A DNA stretch of 64,000 nt from the NCBI GenBank assembly GCA_019352035.1, contig JABBNZ010000006.1:35605-99604 (forward strand), given 5' to 3'. This document shows, in pieces, positions 40,744 through 49,814 of the stretch. The position numbers were made by a program, and so were the translations under genes. Within the stretch, counting starts at the first letter, position 1; the number at the start of each line of letters is the position of its first letter. Source of the DNA: Pseudomonadota bacterium (GTDB lineage Bacteria; Pseudomonadota; Gammaproteobacteria; Steroidobacterales; Steroidobacteraceae). The notes under the pieces were generated by a model, which worked only from the letters and a program-made list of their open reading frames with translations, made no database searches and was not told the origin of the DNA.

Positions 40744-40772
40744 GGCGGCCCAGGGCCATCCCCTGGGCCGCC
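40744..40772. terminator. Perfect 12-bp stem-loop after the cytochrome gene
   Basis: GGCGGCCCAGGG, loop CCATC, CCCTGGGCCGCC, starting 2 nt after the cytochrome stop codon and ending 26 nt before the stop of the convergent protease gene. It could serve both convergent genes. No T-run follows. Confidence 0.6.
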
Positions 40773-40798
40773 AGATCGTTCAGCCGATCAACGCATAC

Positions 40799-42268
40799 TC
40801 ACTTCACCTGCACGGGGAAGAAGATCCGCTGCCCCCCCCGCTGGACGAGCAAGGCCACGTGACCGTGTGCCTTGGCCACCGCAGCGCGTAGCTGCTCGGC
40901 CGTGGACACCCGCTGTCCATTGGCCGCGAGCACGACGTCCCCGGGCTGAATGCCGGCATCCTCGGACGGGCCGCCGACGCCTTCGACCAGGAGGCCGCCA
41001 TGGGTGTGGGCCTGCTGCTCCTCATCACCGGTGAGCGGCCGCACCGTGAGCCCGAGGCTGCCGCCTTGCTGCTTCGGATGCTCTACGGAGGCCAGCGTCT
41101 GATTGCCCATGGATCCGAGTTTCACGGCGATTTGCCGCTGGGCGTGATCCCGCCAGATCGTCAGGTGCACCGTGGTGCCCGGCATGAGGCTCGCGATCCG
41201 CACCGGCAGCTGGCTCGAGGTCTTCACCGGCATGCCGTTCAGCGCCAGGATCACATCTCCGGGCTGCATGCCCGCGTGCGAGGCGGGGCTGTTCGGCTCG
41301 ATTTGCGAGACCAGCGCGCCCTCGGGCTCCGGCAGGCCGAAGGAATCGGCGAGCCCTTGATCGACGTTCTGGATGATGACGCCGAGCTTGCCCCGCTGCA
41401 CGTGCCCGGTGCTCATGAGCTGATGCGCCACCTGCATGGCGACGTTGATCGGGATCGAGAACGACACGCCCATGTAGCCGCCGGTGCGGCTGTAGATCTG
41501 CGAGTTGATCCCGATCACCCGGCCCTGCATGTCGAAGAGCGGGCCGCCGGAGTTGCCGGGGTTGATCGGCACGTCCGTCTGGATGAACGGCACGTAGCCG
41601 GAATCCGGAAGCGTGCGGCCCTTGGCGCTGACGATGCCGGAGGTGGCGCTGTTCTCGAAGCCGAACGGCGCGCCGATCGCGAGCACCCACTGCCCGACCT
41701 GCAGGGTGTTGGAATCACCCAGCTTGACGGTCGGCAGGTTGTTGGCGGGAATCTTGATGACCGCCACGTCCGCGACCTTGTCCTCGCCGATCACCTTGGC
41801 CGTGTACTGGCGCCGGTCGGTCAGCTGGACGGTCACGTGGGTCGCGCCCGCGACGACGTGCGCGTTGGTCAGGATGATCCCGTCAGGCCGGATGATGAAG
41901 CCCGAGCCCTCGCCGCGAATGGGCTCCTGCGGCGGCGCCTGGAAGGGCATGCCGCGGAAGAACGGCGCGAATGGGCTGTTGGGGCCGAAGGGGCTGCCCT
42001 GGGCCTGCTGATGGGGCGCCTTCTCGATGACGCGGATGTTGACCACCGCGGGCCCGTATCTCTTCACCAGCGTCGTGAAGTCCGGCAGCATCACGGAGAC
42101 GCCCCCCCTGGGCTCGGCCGAAGTCACGGCCGCGGGCGGCGGCGAGCCCTGCGCATGCGCGACCGTCGGCGCGGCGAAGCCGTAGAGGGCGGCCAGCGGC
42201 GCTGCGCCCAGCGCGGCGCCGACCACGGCCGCGATCAGTGGATTTCGAACTGCGGTCCTGACTGTCAT
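40799..42268 (-). CDS. degP: Do/DegP-type periplasmic serine protease
   Basis: A 489-aa HtrA-family protease/chaperone. Signal peptide ends near PTVAHAQ. The catalytic triad is His137 (LTNAHVV), Asp167 (VADVAVIKI) and Ser240 (NPGNSGGPLF). Two PDZ domains follow (GVIIQNVDQGLADSFGL; GGLLVEGVGGPSEDAGIQPG). It handles misfolded envelope proteins. It could equally be called MucD/DegQ-like. Stress regulators were not identified upstream. Confidence 0.93.
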   Translation of the reverse strand: MTVRTAVRNPLIAAVVGAALGAAPLAALYGFAAPTVAHAQGSPPPAAVTSAEPRGGVSVMLPDFTTLVKRYGPAVVNIRVIEKAPHQQAQGSPFGPNSPFAPFFRGMPFQAPPQEPIRGEGSGFIIRPDGIILTNAHVVAGATHVTVQLTDRRQYTAKVIGEDKVADVAVIKIPANNLPTVKLGDSNTLQVGQWVLAIGAPFGFENSATSGIVSAKGRTLPDSGYVPFIQTDVPINPGNSGGPLFDMQGRVIGINSQIYSRTGGYMGVSFSIPINVAMQVAHQLMSTGHVQRGKLGVIIQNVDQGLADSFGLPEPEGALVSQIEPNSPASHAGMQPGDVILALNGMPVKTSSQLPVRIASLMPGTTVHLTIWRDHAQRQIAVKLGSMGNQTLASVEHPKQQGGSLGLTVRPLTGDEEQQAHTHGGLLVEGVGGPSEDAGIQPGDVVLAANGQRVSTAEQLRAAVAKAHGHVALLVQRGGQRIFFPVQVK

Positions 42269-42346
42269 ATCTCACTCCCCCGAAGGGCTCTGTATGTCTA
42301 CGGCGCGCAGCATAGGCGCCCGACACTTAAATGACGCTTAAGGGTG

Positions 42347-42378
42347 CCCTGCCGCCAGGGATGGCCAGTGGCACGGCA
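42347..42378 (-). repeat. Dispersed inverted repeat, right copy
   Basis: CCCTGCCGCCAGGGATGGCC at 42347-42366 continues as AGTGGCACGGCA. It is the reverse complement of 39414-39448 apart from a 3-nt gap, so the two copies flank dtd, the cytochrome gene and degP head to head. It lies in the gap between the metallo-beta-lactamase-fold gene's stop and the degP start. Confidence 0.6.
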
Positions 42379-42452
42379 TGTGTCCTCGCCCCACGAGCGC
42401 CGTTGCCCGCAAAGCTCACCGCTACGCCGGGCTTCAGGATCTCCTTTCCAGG

Positions 42453-43424
42453 CTACAGGCCGCGCCTCTCGAGCCAGGCAATGAGTCCCTGGGTATTGAG
42501 CTCCAGGTCACCCTCGAGGAGCCCCAGCACACGCTGCGGAGGCAGCGGGCAGCCGTGCCGGGCGGCGAGCTCGCGCCAGAGGTCTCCCATCCCGGCGCGG
42601 ATGGCCGCGGCGCGATCCGGGCCGTTCGCACTCTGCTCGGCGATGCGGACCAGCTCGCGGATCTGCGCCTTCAGCGACTCACCCAGCCGCGGCACGTCCG
42701 TCACGCGGCTGAAGTGCATGAGGTACATCGCTTCGGGCGAGTACGAGAGCAGCCGGTCGATGGAGCCGATCAGCTGCTCCGGGTCGAATTGCGTCGGCGT
42801 CGTCGTTGGGATGATGAACGCGCCGCGCGGGGAATCGAGCTCTCGATAGGAGAGGCCGAAGGTGTCGCCCGTGAAGATGCAGGCATGCGCTCGATCGACG
42901 AAGACCTGATGGTGCAGCGCGTGCCCGGGGGTGTGCAGGATCTCGAGCTGCCGCCCCCCGATGCTCACCGTGTCGCCGTCCCGAGTCACCCGCACCCTCT
43001 CGGATGGAATGGGCACGATATCGCCATAGAGCCGCCGGAAGCGCTGCTCGCCATATACCGCGCGCGACCCGGCGATCAGCTTCGCCGGATCGATCATGTG
43101 CGGCGCACCGCGGGGATGCAGCACCGCCGTGGCGTTCGGCAGCTCCCTCATGAGCCGGCCGGCGCCGCCGGCATGGTCGAGGTGGACGTGCGTCAGCAGG
43201 AGATGATCGACCGCATCGCGCGCAATGCCGAGCGCATCCAGGGCGGCGAGCAGATAGGGCACCGAGTCATTGGTGCCGACATCCACGAAAGCGGCGCGGC
43301 CGCCGTGTCGAACGATATGCGCCGCCGCGTGTCCGGGATGAACGTACTCCGTATCGACGGCCGTGATGCCATCCGGGTGGCGGAAGAGCCGCGGGGTGGG
43401 GGAGGCGGGTGAGTCTTCTTGCAT
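42453..43424 (-). CDS. Metallo-beta-lactamase fold hydrolase
   Basis: A 323-aa protein with the zinc motif LLLTHVHLDHAGGAG, downstream His ligands (LHTPGHALHH) and FTGDTFGLSYREL. The long C-terminal part, with LMHFSRVTDV, resembles bacterial MBL hydrolases of unknown substrate. The ATG at 43424 is chosen because the extra 26 residues up to 43502 look unconserved; the ribosome site is weak. Divergent from the S9 peptidase. Confidence 0.85.
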   Translation of the reverse strand: MQEDSPASPTPRLFRHPDGITAVDTEYVHPGHAAAHIVRHGGRAAFVDVGTNDSVPYLLAALDALGIARDAVDHLLLTHVHLDHAGGAGRLMRELPNATAVLHPRGAPHMIDPAKLIAGSRAVYGEQRFRRLYGDIVPIPSERVRVTRDGDTVSIGGRQLEILHTPGHALHHQVFVDRAHACIFTGDTFGLSYRELDSPRGAFIIPTTTPTQFDPEQLIGSIDRLLSYSPEAMYLMHFSRVTDVPRLGESLKAQIRELVRIAEQSANGPDRAAAIRAGMGDLWRELAARHGCPLPPQRVLGLLEGDLELNTQGLIAWLERRGL

Positions 43425-43500
43425 GCCGGACAATGGTAGCAAGGTGGGCCGCGCCGGGGCGCACTCCTCCGAGAATCGAAATTCAGGCAAGCTTGAGCAC

Positions 43501-45462
43501 ATGATCCAATTCTTCTTCCCGCGGCGGACGATCGCCGTTTCGGCCGTCGCCGCATCCCTGCTCGCATTCGGGTGTGTCGCTCACGCGCAGCCGTTCACCG
43601 TCCCCACTCACCGCATCGACGGTACCCTCGTCTTCGATGGGATTCCGCCGGCCGATGCGAAGCTCGCCTCCCAGCTGCGGCGGTACGAGGAGTGGCGGCA
43701 AGCAACCTTCCTCGATTGGCTGCCCGAGGGCGGCATGCTCATCGCGACGCGGTTCGGGCGCTACGAGCAAGTGCATCGCATCGCCTCGCCGCTCGGAATG
43801 CGCGAGCAGCTCACCTTCGGCGGGGGTCCGGTGATCGAGGCTCGCGCGCCGCATAGCGGCGCCGGCTTCGTGTTCGTCAGGAAGACCGACGGCTATCCTC
43901 AACTCTACTATTACGCGGGCGCCGGCGCGCCTCGCCAGCTCACGCACGGCAATTATGAGCACGGCAGCCCCGTCTGGTCCCACGACGGCAAGCGCATCGC
44001 CTTCTACGGGACCGATCGGACGGGCGTGAACGACGACATTTACGTCGTCAACATTTCCGCGGATACACATCCCCGTCTCGTAGTCGCCGGCTCGACGGGG
44101 ACTTGGCGTCCGCTCGCCTGGTCGCCGGATGACAGCAAGCTCCTTTTGCTGAACAGGGTGTCTCCGCAGAAATGTGCCCTGTACGTAGCCGAGGTTGCCA
44201 CCGGTGCCCTGACGCCCGTGGCGATCCCCGAATCCCGCATCACCGCTGCGCGATTCGCGCCCAACGGCGTCGGCTTCTACGTGATCTCCAATGCCCAAAG
44301 CGACTTCGAGCAGTTGCTCTACTACAACCCCATCACTCGCATCACTCGCCGCGTTTCCGCGGACGTGCCCTGGGACGTGGAGGAATTCGCGGTCGGCTCG
44401 GGCGGGCACTACCTCGCCTACGTGGTGAATGACGACGGCCGCAGCCGTCTGACCGTCCTGGATACCCTGCGCAATCTGGATTTCAAGCCGCCAGGGCTGC
44501 GGGACGGGCGCATCGAAGACATTCGTTTCGACGATGCGGGGCAGAGACTCGCCTTCTCCTACGAGTCCTCCCGCTCTCCGCGTGACGTCTACGTCTACGA
44601 TGTCGCTCAGGGCACCCTGCAGCGCTGGACCCACACTGAGGTCGGGCCCCTTGCCCCCGAGAGCCTCGCGACCGCGCAGCTCATTCATTATCCGACCTGG
44701 GATCGCGTCGATCTGCAGCGGCGGCTCCTTTCCGCGTATGTCTACATGCCGCGCGGTCGGGCGCCCTGTCCGGTCCTGATCGCGCTGCCGGGCGGCCGCG
44801 AGCTGCATTCGCAGTTTCGTCCCGAGTGGAAACCCTTCCTGCAATTCGTCGTCAACGACCTCGGCTACGCGGTCATCGCCCCCAATGTCCGCGGCTCCTC
44901 CGGCTACGGCAAGGCATTCCGCGCATTGGACGGCGGCAGGCTTCGCGACGATGCGGTACGGGACGTCGGAGCGCTGCTCGTCTGGATCGGATTGCAGCCC
45001 GGTCTGAACGCCCATCGGGTGGCGATCATGGGCCACTCCTATGGCGGCTTTCTCGCGCTCGCATCCCTTGCGGCCTACGGCAATCACCTGCGCGGGGCGA
45101 TCGACGTCGCCGGAATCGCCGACCTGGTCGACTATGTCGGGCACTCTCCCGCCGTCGACCGCGCCCGGCGCAGCGCGGAGTTCGGCAATGTCCAGGACTC
45201 GTACATGCGTGACTTCCTGGACCGGATCTCCCCGCTCGACAATGTCGGCATGATCCACCGGCCCGTGCTGGTCGTCCAAGGCCTGGATGCCCCCGGCTCA
45301 CGCGCCAAGGACTCCCAGCAGCTCCTCTGGCGTCTGCGCTCGGAGGGCAACCAGGCCTGGTATCTCAGCGCCACCGACGCGGGCAATGACTTCAGCCGGC
45401 CCGCCGACCGGCAGGCCTACCTCGAGACCGCGGCGCAGTTCCTGCAGATGTTGGCTCGTTGA
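43501..45462 (+). CDS. S9 family (prolyl oligopeptidase-type) protein with altered catalytic His
   Basis: A 653-aa exported protein: signal peptide (AVSAVAASLLAFGCVAHAQ), an N-terminal WD40-like propeller (SPVWSHDGKRIAFYGTD; PLAWSPDDSKLLLL) and a C-terminal alpha/beta-hydrolase. Ser513 (MGHSYGGFLA) and Asp596 (VVQGLDAPG) align with the catalytic positions. The usual DEGHGFxRPENR reads DAGNDFSRPADR, so the catalytic His is Asn629. Peptidase activity may therefore be lost. The gene is flanked by a GATCC palindrome. Confidence 0.88.
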   Translation: MIQFFFPRRTIAVSAVAASLLAFGCVAHAQPFTVPTHRIDGTLVFDGIPPADAKLASQLRRYEEWRQATFLDWLPEGGMLIATRFGRYEQVHRIASPLGMREQLTFGGGPVIEARAPHSGAGFVFVRKTDGYPQLYYYAGAGAPRQLTHGNYEHGSPVWSHDGKRIAFYGTDRTGVNDDIYVVNISADTHPRLVVAGSTGTWRPLAWSPDDSKLLLLNRVSPQKCALYVAEVATGALTPVAIPESRITAARFAPNGVGFYVISNAQSDFEQLLYYNPITRITRRVSADVPWDVEEFAVGSGGHYLAYVVNDDGRSRLTVLDTLRNLDFKPPGLRDGRIEDIRFDDAGQRLAFSYESSRSPRDVYVYDVAQGTLQRWTHTEVGPLAPESLATAQLIHYPTWDRVDLQRRLLSAYVYMPRGRAPCPVLIALPGGRELHSQFRPEWKPFLQFVVNDLGYAVIAPNVRGSSGYGKAFRALDGGRLRDDAVRDVGALLVWIGLQPGLNAHRVAIMGHSYGGFLALASLAAYGNHLRGAIDVAGIADLVDYVGHSPAVDRARRSAEFGNVQDSYMRDFLDRISPLDNVGMIHRPVLVVQGLDAPGSRAKDSQQLLWRLRSEGNQAWYLSATDAGNDFSRPADRQAYLETAAQFLQMLAR

Positions 45463-45463
45463 G

Positions 45464-45478
45464 GCGCTGGATCCGGGC
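45464..45478 (+). repeat. Stop-proximal GATCC palindrome, copy 4
   Basis: GCGCTGGATCCGGGC begins one base after the S9 gene stop codon, on the coding strand. The second arm (CCCGGGCC..) is degenerate compared with the copies after secB and tatC. It lies between convergent genes. Confidence 0.6.
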
Positions 45479-45505
45479 GCGTCCCCGGGCCTGCGATGGG
45501 GCGCG

Positions 45506-46831
45506 CTAATCTTCCGCGGGGAACGCCACGGTGACGGCGAGGCCTCGGCCGTCCGCTCCTTCGCCCAGCTCCACCGTGGCGCCGTGCGCCACCGCGATCG
45601 TCTTGACGATCGCGAGGCCGAGTCCGCTCCCGGCCACCGGCGTTCCGGGCCTGCGATAGAACCGGTCGAACACCCGCTCCCGCTCCTCCCGCGCGATGCC
45701 CGGACCGTTGTCGATGACCCTGATGAGGGCCTGCGCCGGCGTCGCCGCCGAGCGCTCGACTGACACATCGACCCGGCCGCCCACGGGCGTATAGCGCACT
45801 GCGTTGTCCACGAGATTCCTGACCAGTGTCGCGACCGCGTCCCTTTCCCCGCGCACGAACACCGGCTGCGCATCCGAGACCCCCAGATCGATCCGGCGCG
45901 CATCGGCGAGCGGCACCAGCTCCGCCACGATCTCCCGTCCCAACTCATCGAGCGCGATGCGCGTGCGTGCGGGCTCCGCCCGCGGCTCCTGCCGGGCCAG
46001 TGCCAACATCTGCTCGACCAGCCGGATGGCCCTCTGCACCCCCTCCGACAGCTTGCCCATCGCCTCGGAGCGCTCCGTCTCCGTTGCCGCGCGCGCCAGC
46101 GCGCCGAGCTGCAGATGCAGCGCGGTGAGGGGCGTGCGCAGCTCATGGGCCGCATCCGCCATGAAGGCCCGCTCCCGATCGAGGGCGGCGGTGAGCCGGA
46201 CCAGCAGGTCGTTGAGCGAGCCCACCAGCGGCCGCACCTCGTCCGGCAGCTTCTCATCCGACAGCGGCTCGAGCGCGTTGACCCGGCGCGCCTTGACGGC
46301 CCGCGCCAGCCGTTGCAGGGGCTGCAGCGCGTGACCCACTGCGAACCAGACGATGAGTCCCAACACGGGCACCAGCAGCGCAAAGGGCGCCAATGTGCGT
46401 AGCGCGAGCTGCGCCGCCTGCCGTCGCCGCACGCTCATGGGTTGCGCCACCTCGACGACCTTCGTCGGCGACTCGGTGCCGTACACCCGCCACTGGCCGC
46501 TGCTCGTGTCGACGGTCGAGAAGCCGATCGTCGTGAAGTTGGGCAGCACTACACCGGGGCGTGGCGTCGTGTAGATGTGCTCCCCATCGATGGTCCAGAT
46601 CTGCACGAAGAAGTCGTAAGCCGCGGTGTTGGAGGGCACGGGCGGCGGAAAGACATACTCGACCGGCTGATCGCGCAGGAAGAGCGCGGTCTCCTTGAGG
46701 TGATAGTCGAAGAAGGCTTCCGTTTCCGTGAGCGCATTGCGGTAGACGGCCAGGCCGCCGCCCACGCCGACGATCAGCAGGCCCCCGAGCAGCCAGGCGA
46801 GGAGCCGCGCGCGCAGAGAGCTGACGGTCAT
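45506..46831 (-). CDS. Two-component sensor histidine kinase (QseC/PmrB-like)
   Basis: A 441-aa membrane kinase: helix near residues 10-30 (LLAWLLGGLLIVGVGGGLAVY), periplasmic sensor to ~150, second helix (FALLVPVLGLIVWFAVG), HAMP, H-box with His229 (MADAAHELRTPLTALHLQ), N-box (LVRNLVDNAVRYTP) and G-boxes (DNGPGIA; GSGLGLAIVKTI). It overlaps its response regulator gene by 4 nt. Signal unknown. Confidence 0.93.
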   Translation of the reverse strand: MTVSSLRARLLAWLLGGLLIVGVGGGLAVYRNALTETEAFFDYHLKETALFLRDQPVEYVFPPPVPSNTAAYDFFVQIWTIDGEHIYTTPRPGVVLPNFTTIGFSTVDTSSGQWRVYGTESPTKVVEVAQPMSVRRRQAAQLALRTLAPFALLVPVLGLIVWFAVGHALQPLQRLARAVKARRVNALEPLSDEKLPDEVRPLVGSLNDLLVRLTAALDRERAFMADAAHELRTPLTALHLQLGALARAATETERSEAMGKLSEGVQRAIRLVEQMLALARQEPRAEPARTRIALDELGREIVAELVPLADARRIDLGVSDAQPVFVRGERDAVATLVRNLVDNAVRYTPVGGRVDVSVERSAATPAQALIRVIDNGPGIAREERERVFDRFYRRPGTPVAGSGLGLAIVKTIAVAHGATVELGEGADGRGLAVTVAFPAED

Positions 46832-47487
46832 GAGGGCCTCACGCGGTAGCCGACGCCGCGCACGTTGAGGATATAGTCCGCGCCGAGCTTGCGCCGCAGC
46901 CCGTGGATGTGCACCTCGACGGCATTGCTCTCGACTTCCTCGCCCCAGCCGTAGAGGCGCTCCTCGATCCGGGCGCGCGAGAGGATCGTCCCCGGCCGCT
47001 CCATCAGCAGCTGCAGCAGCGCGAACTCCTTCGGCGAGAGCGCGATCTCCCGGCCGTCGCGCGTCACGCTGTGCCTGGCGGCATTGAGGATAACGCCCAG
47101 GTGCTCGACGGCCGGCGCGGTGCGTCCGGAGTTGCGCCGCAGCAGCGCCCGGATGCGCGCCGCCAGCTCATCCAGATCGAACGGCTTCACCAGATAGTCG
47201 TCCGCGCCGGCATCCAGGCCCTGCACCCGGTCGCAGACCGCATCGCGCGCGGTGATGATGAGGACCGGCAGGTCGTGGCCGGACGCTCGCGCGGCGGTCA
47301 GTACCTCGAGGCCCCCCTTGCGCGGCAGACCGAGGTCGAGCAGAAGGAGATCGAAGTCCTCCGTCCGCAGCACCTGCAGGGCGGAATCCCCGTCGTATAC
47401 CCAGTCCACGGTGAAGCCCTCCCGCTTGAGGCCCGCGCGCATCGCCTCGCCGATCATGGCGTCGTCTTCTACCAGGAGCAGTCTCAT
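46828..47487 (-). CDS. OmpR-family response regulator (QseB/PmrA-like)
   Basis: A 219-aa regulator with receiver domain (LLLVEDDAMIGEAM; phospho-acceptor Asp51 in LLLLDLGLPRKGG; Lys in LVKPFDLDEL) and winged-helix DNA-binding domain (LSPKEFALLQLLMERPGTIL; EVHIHGLRRKLG). First gene of a two-gene unit with the sensor kinase, divergent from rsmG with 23 nt between starts. Confidence 0.94.
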   Translation of the reverse strand: MRLLLVEDDAMIGEAMRAGLKREGFTVDWVYDGDSALQVLRTEDFDLLLLDLGLPRKGGLEVLTAARASGHDLPVLIITARDAVCDRVQGLDAGADDYLVKPFDLDELAARIRALLRRNSGRTAPAVEHLGVILNAARHSVTRDGREIALSPKEFALLQLLMERPGTILSRARIEERLYGWGEEVESNAVEVHIHGLRRKLGADYILNVRGVGYRVRPS

Positions 47488-47510
47488 GTGGAAGGGAATA
47501 AGATCGTGGG

Positions 47511-48137
47511 ATGCTGCAGCGTCTCGTACATGATGCCGCCGCTCTGGGCGTGGCGCTGACGGAGCACGATGCCGCGAGGCTCCGCCAGCTCCTCGAGGAG
47601 CTGGCGCGTTGGAATCAGAGATTCAACCTCACCGGCCTCACCGACCTCGAGAGCATGGTCAGTCATCACGTGCTCGACAGCCTCGCCGTGCATCGCCATC
47701 TGCATGGGGCCGCGATCGCCGACGTCGGCACCGGCGCGGGCTTCCCAGGTCTGCCGCTCGCGCTCGTGAACCCGGAGCGGCGCTTCACCCTCATCGACTC
47801 GAACGGCAAGAAGATCCGCTTCGTCTCGCACGCGGTGAGAACCCTCGGGCTGATGAACGCTGAGCCGCTGCAGGCGCGCGTGGAGACGCTGCGCCCCGAG
47901 CGGCCGTTCGACACCGTTCTGGCCCGCGCGTTCGCTGCCCTGCCGCAGCTGCTGCAAACCGTCGCGCCGCTCTGCGGCAGCGATACCCGCGTCCTCGCCA
48001 TGAAGGGCAAGTGGCCGCAGGCGGAGCTCGATGCGCTGCCGCCGGGATGGCGCGTGGCCGAGTCGCACACGCTCACCGTACCCGGCCTGGCGGAGGCGCG
48101 CTGCCTGATCGTGCTCATGTCGGGCGTCTCGCACTAG
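47511..48137 (+). CDS. rsmG: 16S rRNA (guanine-527 N7)-methyltransferase RsmG
   Basis: RsmG/GidB (208 aa) methylates G527 of 16S rRNA using SAM. Motif I is IADVGTGAGFPGLPLALVNP; WNQRFNLTGL and FDTVLARAFAALPQLL are typical. In relatives it lies between mnmG and parA; here mnmG is absent from the window and an Lrp/leucine dehydrogenase pair separates it from parA. Confidence 0.96.
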   Translation: MLQRLVHDAAALGVALTEHDAARLRQLLEELARWNQRFNLTGLTDLESMVSHHVLDSLAVHRHLHGAAIADVGTGAGFPGLPLALVNPERRFTLIDSNGKKIRFVSHAVRTLGLMNAEPLQARVETLRPERPFDTVLARAFAALPQLLQTVAPLCGSDTRVLAMKGKWPQAELDALPPGWRVAESHTLTVPGLAEARCLIVLMSGVSH

Positions 48138-48144
48138 ACCTTCT

Positions 48145-48621
48145 CTAGGGCTTTGCCGCCACCGGCAGGGCCGTCGTCTCCTTGATCACCGAGAGCGCAA
48201 TGGAGGAATGCACCGACTGCACCCCCGGGAAGCGCGACAGGTGATCCAGGAAAAAGGCCTCGTACGCCTTGATGTCGCGGCACACGATGCGCAGCAGGAA
48301 ATCAGTCTCGCCCATCAGCGTGTAGCACTCCAGGATCTCCTGATGCTGCCGCACCGCCTGCTCGAACTTCAGCAGCGCATCGCGTCCATGGCCGGCCAGC
48401 TTCACGTGGGAGAACACGAGCACGTTGAGCCCCACCTTCTCCCGATCGAGCAGCGCCACCCGCTTGCGGATGACGCCCAGCTCCTGCAGGCGGCTCACCC
48501 GCCGCCAGCAGGTGGAGGCCGTCATCCCCAGGCGCTCCGCCAGCTCGGCGGCGGAGAGATCCCCATGCTCCTGGATGAGGTCCAGAATCCGCGCGTCGCC
48601 GCGATCGAGGTCTGACTGCAT
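48145..48621 (-). CDS. Lrp/AsnC family transcriptional regulator
   Basis: A 158-aa regulator with N-terminal HTH (GDLSAAELAERLGMTASTCWRRVSRL, given in part here as AERLGMTASTCWRRVSRL) and C-terminal RAM domain (ILECYTLMGETDFLLRIV). It is divergent from the leucine dehydrogenase gene across 131 nt, the usual layout for a local regulator of branched-chain amino acid use. The effector is probably an amino acid (inference). Confidence 0.93.
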   Translation of the reverse strand: MQSDLDRGDARILDLIQEHGDLSAAELAERLGMTASTCWRRVSRLQELGVIRKRVALLDREKVGLNVLVFSHVKLAGHGRDALLKFEQAVRQHQEILECYTLMGETDFLLRIVCRDIKAYEAFFLDHLSRFPGVQSVHSSIALSVIKETTALPVAAKP

Positions 48622-48752
48622 CGCCCATCTCGCTCATGAAGCCCACGATGCAATGAATGATTCATCGCGGCGCGCTGAAGGGCAACCTTTGTCACGCGCC
48701 GTGCAGCGTACGGCGGGTATGGTGAGCGTTTTCGGGTTCGCGGAGAGCGGCG

Positions 48753-49814
48753 ATGGACCTATTCCAGATGCGGGATTTCGATGCCCACGAGCAGGTGGTG
48801 TTCGGATACGACGCGGCCTCGGGGCTGCGGGCCATCATCGCCATCCATTCCTCCGCGCTGGGGCCGGCAGCGGGTGGCTGCCGCATGTGGCCGTACGCCG
48901 CCGTCGAGGATGCGATCGCGGACGCTCTGCGCCTCTCCCGGGGGATGACCTACAAGAACGCCATGGCGGAGCTGCCTTTTGGAGGCGGAAAAGCCGTGAT
49001 CATCGGCGATGTGCGGGAAAAGACGCCCCAGCGGATGGCGGCGTTCGGCCGCCTGGTCGACTCGCTCGCCGGCCGCTACATCACGGCCGAGGACGTGGGA
49101 ACGACGACGACGGACATGGAGCAGGTCGCCCGCGTGACGTCTTTCGTGAGCGGCCTCCCGCGGGATTCGGTCTACGCCGGCGGCGACCCGGGGCCGAAGA
49201 CGGCGCTGGGTGTGTTTCTCGGTCTGAAGGCCGCCGTGCGGTTCCGCCTCGGCCGCTCGAGTCTCGAGGGGCTGAGCATCGCCGTCCAGGGCCTGGGCGG
49301 CGTCGGTTACCCGCTCTGCCGGCTACTGGCCAGCGAGGGCGCATCGCTCAAGGTGGCGGACTCTCGACCCGGGGCGGCCGAGCGGGTCTGCCGGGAGCTG
49401 GGTGCGCAGGAGGTCCCCGCGGCCTTCATCCTCGCGCAGGAGGTGGATGTCCTTGCCCCGTGCGCCCTGGGAGCAGTGCTCGACGCGCGCTCGATTCCGG
49501 CGCTGCGTGCGCGGGTCATCGCGGGCGCTGCGAACAATCAGCTGGCCCGCGATGCGGACGGCGAGGCCCTGATGCGGGCAGGCATCCTCTATGCCCCCGA
49601 CTATGTCATCAACGCCGGGGGCATCATCAGCGTCGCTCACGAGTATCGGGGCGGCGCCACGGCGGCCCAGGTGAAGGCCGAGATCGAGAAGATTCCCGGC
49701 CGCCTGACGGAGATTTTCGAGCGCGCCCGCCGCGAGGGCCGGCCGACGAGCGCGGTGGCGGACGAGATGGCCCGCGAGCGCGTGGCGCAGGGGCCGCATC
49801 GCAAGGTTGCCTGA
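48753..49814 (+). CDS. Leucine dehydrogenase (Glu/Leu/Phe/Val dehydrogenase family)
   Basis: A 353-aa NAD-dependent enzyme deaminating branched-chain amino acids to oxo-acids. The substrate/catalytic region is MTYKNAMAELPFGGGKAVI with Lys68 and Lys80; the NAD-binding motif is SIAVQGLGGVGYPLCRLLA. NNQLARDADGEALMRAGILY fits leucine dehydrogenases. Length matches the ~350-aa Leu branch, not the longer glutamate enzymes. Probably controlled by the divergent Lrp-type regulator. Confidence 0.9.
   Translation: MDLFQMRDFDAHEQVVFGYDAASGLRAIIAIHSSALGPAAGGCRMWPYAAVEDAIADALRLSRGMTYKNAMAELPFGGGKAVIIGDVREKTPQRMAAFGRLVDSLAGRYITAEDVGTTTTDMEQVARVTSFVSGLPRDSVYAGGDPGPKTALGVFLGLKAAVRFRLGRSSLEGLSIAVQGLGGVGYPLCRLLASEGASLKVADSRPGAAERVCRELGAQEVPAAFILAQEVDVLAPCALGAVLDARSIPALRARVIAGAANNQLARDADGEALMRAGILYAPDYVINAGGIISVAHEYRGGATAAQVKAEIEKIPGRLTEIFERARREGRPTSAVADEMARERVAQGPHRKVA

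Noticed and set aside
48395..48415. CACGTG-containing sequences near 48404 and 35800 as further parS sites
   Set aside because: Only the central hexamer and one flank match; several consensus positions differ.
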